A DNA stretch of 5,705 nt. Source: PHAA01 sp964494735 (GTDB taxonomy: Bacteria; Bacillota; Syntrophomonadia; Syntrophomonadales; Syntrophomonadaceae). Position 1 is the first letter of the stretch, and the number at the start of each line of letters is the position of its first letter. Below are positions 1 through 4,586 of this stretch, piece after piece. The DNA lies in contig CAZBSD010000075.1 of assembly GCA_964494735.1 (NCBI GenBank), forward strand, positions 1 to 5,705, given 5' to 3'. Position numbers and translations under genes: made by a program. Under the pieces are notes generated by a model. The model was not told the DNA's origin, did no database searches, and worked only from the letters and a program-made list of their open reading frames with translations.

Positions 1-2
1 TC

Positions 3-74
3 GTTTTCAAAAAGGATTACAACACCCTGGTGAAAAGATTCGGGCTGATGAAGGGAGCTGAACCACATGAGTAA
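3..74 (+). CDS. C-terminal end of an upstream gene (partial, unidentified)
   Basis: One frame is open from the left edge and ends at the TAA at 72-74. Its last residues read VFKKDYNTLVKRFGLMKGAE and then PHE. Its stop overlaps the start of the hpt-like gene by eight bases (ATGAGTAA), an arrangement typical of translationally coupled genes in one operon. A second frame ends at the TGA at 58-60 and cannot be excluded as the true end of the upstream gene. Too little is present to name a family. Confidence 0.4.
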   Translation, partial: VFKKDYNTLVKRFGLMKGAEPHE

Positions 75-597
75 GATCGGGATCGGCAAGATAATCTTTT
101 CCCAGGAAGAGATCCAACAGCGGGTGCAGGAAGTAGCGGCGGAGATCAATCGTGACTATGAAGGAAAACAGCTGATTATTATCAGTGTGCTCAAGGGCTC
201 CATCTTCTTTGTGGCTGACCTGACCCGCCACCTGACCATGTCTCTCAAAATAGACTTCCTTTCCACCCGGGTACCTTCTGAAACCAGCGGAAAAAACGGC
301 AACATCCAGTTCGTCAAGGACCTGGATTACGACCTGGCCGACCAGCACGTACTGCTGGTGGAAGATGTCATCGGCACTGGATTGACCCTAGGCCTGGTGC
401 GCCAGCACCTGGAAGCGGCCCAGCCGGCCAGCCTTAGGATCTGCACCCTGCTGGACAACCCGGTTGGGCGTATTCTGCCCATCAACATCACCTACTGTTG
501 TTTTACCATGCCGGACCTCTACTTGGTGGGATATGGTCTCGACCACGAGGAAGAATACCGCAACCTGCCCTATATCGCCGAGTACCGGCGGGGATAA
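67..597 (+). CDS. hpt: Hypoxanthine phosphoribosyltransferase-like protein with altered active site
   Basis: The 176-residue product has the length and fold motifs of bacterial Hpt, the cytoplasmic purine-salvage enzyme that joins hypoxanthine or guanine to PRPP. Visible motifs are VLKGS at 41-45 (pyrophosphate loop), the PRPP loop VLLVEDVIGTGLTL at 95-108 with acidic pair E99-D100, and VGYGLDHEEEYRNLPYI at 154-170, which keeps the Asp and Arg (D159, R165) of the C-terminal active-site segment. Three usual features are missing. The loop Asp of the family EDIIDTG motif is Gly103. The purine-contacting Lys of LLDKP is Asn131. The Ser-Tyr of the flexible loop is not found, and STRVPSETSGKNG stands there instead. 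The ATG is preceded by AGGGAG at a suitable distance. It overlaps an upstream gene end and is followed by a stem-loop at 638-687. It may be a diverged paralogue with weak or different activity. Family assignment is firm; catalytic function is doubtful. Confidence 0.88.
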   Translation: MSKIGIGKIIFSQEEIQQRVQEVAAEINRDYEGKQLIIISVLKGSIFFVADLTRHLTMSLKIDFLSTRVPSETSGKNGNIQFVKDLDYDLADQHVLLVEDVIGTGLTLGLVRQHLEAAQPASLRICTLLDNPVGRILPINITYCCFTMPDLYLVGYGLDHEEEYRNLPYIAEYRRG

Positions 598-637
598 CCA
601 AGCCTTCAAAAGAGGCTGATAGCTGGGTTAAATACTG

Positions 638-687
638 AATGCCCGTTAAAATCAACGCACCTCATGTACGTTTCATTAACGGGCATT
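638..687 (+). terminator. Stem-loop between convergent genes, probable terminator
   Basis: The arms AATGCCCGTTAA (638-649) and TTAACGGGCATT (676-687) are perfectly complementary over 12 bp. The 26-base loop can pair further (AACG 654-657 with CGTT 669-672). The sequence after the right arm, TTTCTATCGCTTTGCTTT, is T-rich but has no long T run. The site lies between the hpt-like gene and the convergent transporter, so it probably terminates the + strand transcript and may act weakly on the other strand. Confidence 0.6.
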
Positions 688-764
688 TCTATCGCTTTGC
701 TTTGAGGCCTTTTTGCCCCGTCTGCCCCAATACCGGCTCCCTGGAACCACTGAGGCGAGCAGAT

Positions 765-2042
765 TTACATGAGGTAGCGCAGATATAGGTAACCAGTGGA
801 AATGATTACGGAGACGATCATCAAAGGCATGCCTACCCTGGTAAAACCCCAAAAGGTTATCTTCAGACCGTTGCGCTCGGCGATGCCGGCCACTACTACG
901 TTGGCCGAAGCCCCGATCAGGGTGCCGTTCCCGCCCAGGCAAGCCCCCAAGGCCAGTGACCACCACAGTGGATCCATGGGCATCCCCGACATGGCCCCCA
1001 CATCTTTAAGCAACGGGATCATGGCGGCCACGAATGGGATGTTGTCCACGATGGCGGAGGCGAAGGCCGACACCCACAGAATCAGGATGGCGGTAAGCCG
1101 AAAATCCCCCTGGGTAAGGATCAAGGCCTTCTGGGCCAGGTTGGTGATCACCCCGGTTTTGACCAGACTCTCCACCAGGACAAACAACCCCATAAAGAAG
1201 AACAAAGTAGGCCATTCCACCGTCAGCAGCACATCTTCCGGTTCTTCCCGGGTGACGATCATCAACAACACTGCCCCGGCCAGGGCTATGGTAGCCGATT
1301 CCAGGTGCAGGGGCTGGTGCAGGAAGAATCCCAGAATGGTCAGGGCCAGTACCATAAGTGAGCGGCGTAATATGGTCCAGTCCTTGATTGCGTCCCATTC
1401 ATTCAACTCCATGACCTTCAGCTTATCAGCCTCGGTAACAGAAAAACTTCTTCCGTAGATCAGAAGCATCAAGCCCACCGTCACCGCCAATATGACTACA
1501 ACGACGGGAGCCAGATTGACGATGAAATCATTGAATCCCAGGTGGGTGGCCGAACCGATCAATATATTGGGGGGATCGCCGATTAAGGTGGCCGTGCCGC
1601 CGATATTGGAGCCAATCACCTCGCACAGTAAAAATGGCATGGGGTTAATGTTGAGCCGGTCCACGATGGCAAAGGTAACCGGAACGATGAGCAAAACGGT
1701 GGTCACGTTGTCTAGCCAGGCGGATACGAAAGCGGTTATACAGGTGAGCAGGACCAGTATCATGACCGGTTGGCCCTTGGACACCTTGGCCGCCCACACC
1801 GCCAGGAATTCGAAAACACCGCTGCGGCGGGTGATGTTGACAATGATCATCATCCCCACCAACAAACCTATGGTATTCCAATCGATCCCTGCAAACGCCT
1901 CTTCCTGGGTCAGGATGCCGAACAGGACCACTATGACCGCGCCGGCCAGGCTCACCACGGCCCGGTGTAGTTTTTCCGCCATCAACAGACCATAGGCGGC
2001 TAAGAATACAGCCACCGCTATGGTAGCTTCAAAGCCCTCCAA
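765..2042 (-). CDS. ArsB/NhaD-type ion transporter (SLC13-like permease)
   Basis: The 425-residue integral membrane protein has about eleven hydrophobic segments. It has two related halves, as is usual in the ArsB/NhaD (ion transporter) superfamily. The first half carries WLDNVTT (109-115) and IGSNIGGTATLIGDPPN (143-159). The second carries IVDNIPF (331-337) and LGACLGGNGTLIGASANVV (365-383). A hydrophilic stretch at about 197-228 links the halves. Family members move ions such as Na+/H+, arsenite or organic anions; the substrate cannot be read from the sequence, and no arsenic genes lie nearby. The start is TTG, chosen because GAGGG lies nine bases upstream and the first in-frame ATG (Met21) would cut the first membrane segment. 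It converges on the hpt-like gene. Its upstream region is occupied by short repeats, and no clear promoter was found. Confidence 0.88.
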   Translation of the reverse strand: MEGFEATIAVAVFLAAYGLLMAEKLHRAVVSLAGAVIVVLFGILTQEEAFAGIDWNTIGLLVGMMIIVNITRRSGVFEFLAVWAAKVSKGQPVMILVLLTCITAFVSAWLDNVTTVLLIVPVTFAIVDRLNINPMPFLLCEVIGSNIGGTATLIGDPPNILIGSATHLGFNDFIVNLAPVVVVILAVTVGLMLLIYGRSFSVTEADKLKVMELNEWDAIKDWTILRRSLMVLALTILGFFLHQPLHLESATIALAGAVLLMIVTREEPEDVLLTVEWPTLFFFMGLFVLVESLVKTGVITNLAQKALILTQGDFRLTAILILWVSAFASAIVDNIPFVAAMIPLLKDVGAMSGMPMDPLWWSLALGACLGGNGTLIGASANVVVAGIAERNGLKITFWGFTRVGMPLMIVSVIISTGYLYLRYLM

Positions 2043-2074
2043 TATTATGTACCCTCTTTTCCATCGTTAGCATC

Positions 2075-2190
2075 TTGTCATCCTGAGGAGCCGGTCGCGT
2101 CATCCGGGAGCATGGTCAGACTCTTCGCTGCGCTCTGAGTGCACTCCATTGTCATCCTGAGGAGCCGAAGGCGACGAAGGATCTCATCCA
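2075..2190. repeat. Cluster of short dispersed-type repeats
   Basis: TTGTCATCCTGAGGAGCC occurs twice exactly, at 2075-2092 and 2149-2166, 74 bases apart. The second copy continues into GAAGGCGACGAAGGATCTC (2167-2185) and has ATCCT/AGGAT inverted ends (2154-2158 and 2178-2182). Between the copies, AGACTCTTCGCTGCGCTCTG (2118-2137) looks like a diverged copy in the opposite orientation. Short elements of this GTCATCCTGAG...GAAGGATCTC type are, from memory, widely dispersed in many bacterial genomes. No transposase is present. The cluster begins about 33 bases upstream of the transporter start. Confidence 0.6.
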
Positions 2191-2241
2191 GACGCTTTGC
2201 TGACACCCTTATCAGCCATTACCTACCCCTTATTTCCCCAT

Positions 2242-2778
2242 TTACTTGTGCCAAGGAGTACCGAATTTCTCCAGGTGCGCTTTTTCGTGGGGCAAATCCC
2301 TTTCGTTGCGGGGGACCTTGTTCTCGTCAGGGTAACCGACGGCAACTATGGCCTCCACCTCATACTTGTCCGGGATTTCCAGCAGACCCTTGACGTAATC
2401 CCCGGCCCTTTCACCAGACATGTGTTCCCGGCCTCGAATCTGAATCCAGCAAGAACCCAAATCCATCGATACGGCGGCCAAATGAACCAGCGTGGCGGCG
2501 ATGGAAGTATCCTCCACCCATACGTCAGATATGCCGGGATCAGCCACAATCACCACTCCCAAAGCAGCATCCTTGAGAAAAGAGGCGCTGTGGGGTTTGC
2601 TGACCGACAACTTTTCCAGCACTTTGGGGTCGGTGACCATGATGAATTCCCAAGGCTGGCGGCCGCGCGAGGATGGAGACAACAAAGCCGCGTTAACCAA
2701 ATATTCCATCTCCTCCAGCTTTAGCGGCGTCGGTTTATACCGGCGAATGCTCCTCCGTTTTTTCAAAAGATCCAACAT
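2242..2778 (-). CDS. Nitroreductase family protein (FMN-dependent oxidoreductase)
   Basis: The 178-residue protein matches the compact nitroreductase fold, which binds FMN and usually works as a homodimer using NAD(P)H. The N-terminal motif RRSIRRY (8-14) supplies the Arg and Ser residues that bind the FMN phosphate. SPSSRGRQPWEF (34-45) is the usual second flavin-contact segment. EDTSIAATLVHLAA (89-102) is the conserved core helix, and VEAIVAVGYPDE (141-152) is the usual C-terminal flavin-site strand. The length is typical for small members. The physiological substrate cannot be inferred. The ATG start is secure because a perfect AAGGAGGT (2785-2792) lies just upstream. It is probably transcribed alone: the next gene on this strand is over 500 bases upstream, and a repeat cluster lies between it and the transporter. 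Confidence 0.9.
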   Translation of the reverse strand: MLDLLKKRRSIRRYKPTPLKLEEMEYLVNAALLSPSSRGRQPWEFIMVTDPKVLEKLSVSKPHSASFLKDAALGVVIVADPGISDVWVEDTSIAATLVHLAAVSMDLGSCWIQIRGREHMSGERAGDYVKGLLEIPDKYEVEAIVAVGYPDENKVPRNERDLPHEKAHLEKFGTPWHK

Positions 2779-2859
2779 ACCAAGACCTCCTTGAATCCAA
2801 TCTGACCAACAATGTACCCGGCTATAGCCCTGCAGTTTTCCCTCCGGACATCAGCATTA

Positions 2860-2889
2860 ATTTTAGCATAAGCCGACCGTGGCATGAAA
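2860..2889 (-). promoter_or_regulatory. Weak candidate promoter for the nitroreductase gene
   Basis: Read on the - strand, TTGGGT lies 18 bases before TATGCT, followed by AAAATTAATG. This is a poor match to the sigma-A consensus but is the best pair seen upstream of the nitroreductase start. The coordinates are approximate. Confidence 0.2.
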
Positions 2890-2902
2890 CCCAAAGATCC
2901 GG

Positions 2903-2916
2903 CGGCGCATGCGCCG
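2903..2916. repeat. 14-bp perfect palindrome CGGCGCATGCGCCG
   Basis: CGGCGCATGCGCCG is fully self-complementary. It lies about 125 bases upstream of the nitroreductase start and just upstream of the weak candidate promoter, so it could be a regulator binding site. Its GC-rich, loop-free form has no T run, which argues against a terminator. A second, smaller inverted repeat, ACACAA-T-TTGTGT, follows at 2959-2971. Confidence 0.4.
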
Positions 2917-3132
2917 ACACATTAACTGGAAACAGGGCCGGGTCGGGCATGGCTGGACACACAATTTGTGTTTAGTTTCTTGAGCGACAACAGGAATATT
3001 GCGCTGAAGAAGTTTGAACATTTCTCATTGAAGGGATGATAATGCAGCTTGTATTGATATTGAAGAAGATGAAAAGGCGGTTCGAACCGTCGGGAAGGGC
3101 GGACTCATCTTGCAGCATTTTTGCGTAAACAA

Positions 3133-3237
3133 TACCTGGGAATGGATGTCGGTCAAATCAAAACAGACAGACAAAAACTAATCGAGGTATCCGGTACCTG
3201 CGAACCAATACCGGATTATCGCAGCGGGTGATCGCCT
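3133..3237 (+). pseudogene. Possible decayed fragment of a CoA-dehydratase-activase-like (BadF/BcrAD) gene
   Basis: In one frame the sequence reads YLGMDVGQIKTD from 3133, like the start of the first ATPase motif (YLGIDVGS) of 2-hydroxyacyl-CoA dehydratase activases. About 17 codons later, in a different frame, it reads YLRTN (3195-3209), a motif that follows the first one in those proteins at a broadly similar distance. Stops and the frame change prevent a functional product, and the stretch is short. The match is from memory of the family and could be chance. Confidence 0.25.
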
Positions 3238-3289
3238 CTCGGTATCGACAAAGGTGTGGTAGAAAGAATCAAACCTGAATAGGAAACCA

Positions 3290-3313
3290 AGGCAAAAGAA
3301 CCGTCTCTTGCCT
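3290..3313 (-). terminator. Stem-loop behind the LytTR regulator gene
   Basis: Read on the - strand, AGGCAAGAG and CTTTTGCCT pair over nine positions (one G-U) around the loop ACGGTT, beginning 15 bases beyond the regulator stop. The sequence after it, TGGTTTCC, has only a short T stretch, so it would be a weak intrinsic terminator. Confidence 0.45.
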
Positions 3314-3327
3314 CGCCCCGCCTGTTT

Positions 3328-4038
3328 CTAGAATCTGGTCACATTGCTCTTGTATTTGTCCCCACTGGGCAGGGTCTGGTCATAATCCTTCAGTTTTATC
3401 TCCCAACCGTAACTGCCCTTCAATATGGCTTCGATGTAATTCCGATTGACGATAAACGACTTGTGGCATTGGACAAAATAACTGGGCAGCATCAGCTTGA
3501 TCTTACGCAGGGACATCTTTTTCAATGGATACTCGTCGGTATATGTATAAAGGGTAGAGTTGTTGCCGCATACCTCAAAGTACAAGATATCCCGGGCCGG
3601 GATGCGCAGGTAATGGTCCCGGTACTTGAAGGTCACCACCACCCGGTCGTCTTCCGACACACTGGTGATCTTGTAGCGGCTCAGCATTTCTACCGTAGCC
3701 AGCAATAGTTGTTCATTGTAGGGTTTGACGATGAAATCATAGCAGCGGATCTGGCGATAGGCTTCCATCTCATGATGATCGTTTCCGCTCAGGAAGATCA
3801 TCCAGGCAAATCGATAGCAGGGTATTTGGCGGATCCGGCGGGCTAGTTCCAGACCGGAGCCATCGGGCAGCTCCGTGTCCAGGATGATCAGTTCCATCTT
3901 ATTGTCATCAAGCATCTCCATCGCGCTGCTGGCCTCCTCGGCACAGAAGCAATTGAAATTCGCGTTGGAGCCTTTCATAACTTGATAGACTCTGCCCGCC
4001 TCATTATTGTCAGCCAAGACCATCAGCACATTTATCAT
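3328..4038 (-). CDS. LytTR-family response regulator (REC plus LytTR DNA-binding domain)
   Basis: The 236-residue protein has an N-terminal receiver domain (about 1-120) and a C-terminal LytTR DNA-binding domain (about 130-232), the AgrA/LytR architecture. The phospho-acceptor is Asp54 in LIILDTELPDGSG. The switch Ser84 (FLSG) and Lys105 (IVKPY) are present. The N-terminal acidic pair is reduced: MVLADNN stands where two acids are usual, so only one remains. The LytTR core shows VQCHKSFIVNRNYIEAI. The start is placed at ATG 4036-4038, nine bases after AAGGAAGG (4048-4055). A GTG three codons earlier (4045-4047) would abut that site and is less likely. No histidine kinase gene is adjacent, so it is an orphan within this window. 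Its leader carries a cyclic di-GMP-I riboswitch and terminator, so its transcription is very probably set by c-di-GMP. Its targets are unknown. Confidence 0.92.
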   Translation of the reverse strand: MINVLMVLADNNEAGRVYQVMKGSNANFNCFCAEEASSAMEMLDDNKMELIILDTELPDGSGLELARRIRQIPCYRFAWMIFLSGNDHHEMEAYRQIRCYDFIVKPYNEQLLLATVEMLSRYKITSVSEDDRVVVTFKYRDHYLRIPARDILYFEVCGNNSTLYTYTDEYPLKKMSLRKIKLMLPSYFVQCHKSFIVNRNYIEAILKGSYGWEIKLKDYDQTLPSGDKYKSNVTRF

Positions 4039-4047
4039 CTGATTCAC

Positions 4048-4055
4048 CCTTCCTT
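4048..4055 (-). promoter_or_regulatory. RBS that decides the LytTR gene start
   Basis: AAGGAAGG on the - strand ends nine bases before the ATG at 4036-4038 but directly touches the GTG at 4045-4047. The spacing therefore favours the ATG. Confidence 0.7.
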
Positions 4056-4108
4056 ACAAACTACACCGGCATGCGTCCCCGATCGCTCATGATTAAAACA
4101 TACCACCC

Positions 4109-4138
4109 AAAAAATAAACTGCAGCAGAAGCCGCAGTT
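4109..4138 (-). terminator. Intrinsic terminator of the riboswitch expression platform
   Basis: Read on the - strand, AACTGCGGC, loop TTCT and GCTGCAGTT form a nine-pair stem (one G-U), followed at once by TATTTTTT. It lies between the c-di-GMP aptamer and the LytTR start, so termination here would stop the regulator being made. Its left arm can alternatively pair with GCCGGTT (4164-4170) in the aptamer's 3' part as seven pairs with a two-base bulge. Holding that segment in the ligand-bound aptamer would free the terminator, which suggests an OFF switch. The direction of control is inferred. Confidence 0.88.
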
Positions 4139-4157
4139 CGGACCATAATCCTACCAC

Positions 4158-4240
4158 CCCGGCAACCGGCTGTCGTAGCGTAACGCCTTAGACCCTCTGG
4201 CTTTGCGTCCCTGGCTTTCACCAGGTTTGCCTTTATCCGC
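4158..4240 (-). promoter_or_regulatory. Cyclic di-GMP-I (GEMM-I) riboswitch aptamer
   Basis: Read on the - strand, the sequence shows the hallmark core of the GEMM-I class in order. AAAGGCAAACC (about 4224-4234) leads into CCTGGT, a GAAA tetraloop (4216-4219) and GCCAGG, forming the first hairpin. GGGACGCAAAGCC (4199-4211) follows, then GGGTCTAA, a short variable hairpin, and finally ACAGCCGGTTGCCGG, which corresponds to the usual 3' tetraloop-receptor side. This class binds the second messenger c-di-GMP in the nascent RNA. It stands in the leader of the LytTR regulator gene with an intrinsic terminator directly behind it. The match to the conserved core is near-exact, so the class is secure; the ends are approximate. 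Confidence 0.95.
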
Positions 4241-4246
4241 TTCGGA

Positions 4247-4275
4247 TGTATATTGTGTTGATGCACCCTTATTAA
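4247..4275 (-). promoter_or_regulatory. Candidate promoter of the riboswitch-LytTR transcript
   Basis: On the - strand TTAATA (4270-4275) is separated by 17 bases from TATACA (4247-4252). That would start the RNA near 4240, just ahead of the aptamer core. The -10 match is fair and the -35 match modest. Its position directly before the aptamer supports it. Confidence 0.45.
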
Positions 4276-4300
4276 TTTTCGGGAGAGTCTCCTTATTAAT
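4267..4300. repeat. Direct repeat flanking a palindrome at the riboswitch promoter
   Basis: CCTTATTAAT occurs at 4267-4276 and again at 4291-4300, 24 bases apart. The first copy covers the candidate -35 box. Between them, and overlapping the second copy by two bases, lies the inverted repeat GGAGA-G-TCTCC (4282-4292). The arrangement resembles a regulator binding region upstream of a promoter, possibly for autoregulation, but no known operator was recognised. Confidence 0.4.
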
Positions 4301-4372
4301 CTATACGATATATGATGGATAAATATGGTGTCCATTTAGGAAATATTGAAGGGAGATACCTGATTTGAAAAG

Positions 4373-4385
4373 GTTAGCTGCTAAC
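4373..4385. repeat. Short palindrome GTTAGC-T-GCTAAC
   Basis: A perfect 6-bp inverted repeat with a one-base centre lies in the non-coding stretch between the gene remnant and the riboswitch promoter region. It has no T run and could be a protein binding site, though chance is possible. Confidence 0.25.
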
Positions 4386-4415
4386 TACCAAATGGATGAT
4401 TTAAATTGCCCTTCA

Positions 4416-4569
4416 CTACCTCTGCAGATAGTTCTCCAACTCATTTTTTACATATGTTATAACCGATTCTTCACCTGCAATGACCAGCTTGTATACTTCC
4501 TTAAAACGATCTGTCGAATCTGGAAGAGATGCAAAAAGAAGCAGCCAACAGCTTATCCTGGCTACGTGT
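4416..4569 (-). pseudogene. Decayed C-terminal remnant of an unidentified gene
   Basis: On the - strand one frame reads DKLLAASF and another reads ASLPDSTDRFKEVYKLVIAG and then EESVITYVKNELENYLQR, ending at the TAG at 4416-4418. The two join if one T is removed from the five-T run at 4533-4537. The joined peptide looks protein-like, with many codons beginning with G and a plausible helical end. No start codon or upstream body remains: stops lie just before it, and the secreted-protein gene ends 18 bases away. It may be the tail of a gene whose front was lost when the neighbouring AT-rich gene arrived. The family was not recognised, and real coding origin is moderately supported. Confidence 0.45.
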
Positions 4570-4586
4570 TTATGCTAAGGGGATTT

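Larger units (their letters stand above)
2779..3327. other. 549-base stretch without an intact gene
   Basis: No intact gene is supported on either strand. The right part (about 3040-3240) has protein-like runs in several frames that are broken by stops, suggesting decayed coding DNA; one run is listed separately as a possible activase remnant. Two palindromes stand out, a 14-bp perfect one at 2903-2916 and ACACAATTTGTGT at 2959-2971. The left end holds the leader of the nitroreductase gene and the right end a stem-loop behind the LytTR gene. Confidence 0.6.

Noticed and set aside
796..1995. Long + strand reading frames across the transporter gene
   Set aside because: They are opposite-strand shadows of a clearly recognisable membrane transporter, rich in Ser/Thr/Arg/Pro with no family resemblance.
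2199..2216. GCTGA/TCAGC hairpin behind the nitroreductase gene as a terminator
   Set aside because: The stem has only five pairs, and on the - strand it is followed by AAAGCG with no T run.
2197..2794. + strand reading frames over the nitroreductase gene
   Set aside because: The - strand nitroreductase has clear family motifs and a perfect RBS; the + frames show no motif.
3042..3128. Small + strand frame (28 residues) after GAAGGGATGATA
   Set aside because: The RBS spacing is acceptable, but the peptide resembles nothing, and other frames over the same bases look more protein-like, which suggests decayed DNA.
4235..4247. ATCCG-AAG-CGGAT hairpin just before the aptamer
   Set aside because: It overlaps the probable transcript start, so it may not be in the RNA at all; the stem is only five pairs.
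4093..4335. - strand reading frame of 80 codons in the LytTR leader
   Set aside because: It runs through the conserved riboswitch aptamer and the terminator stem, so the conservation is of RNA structure, not protein.
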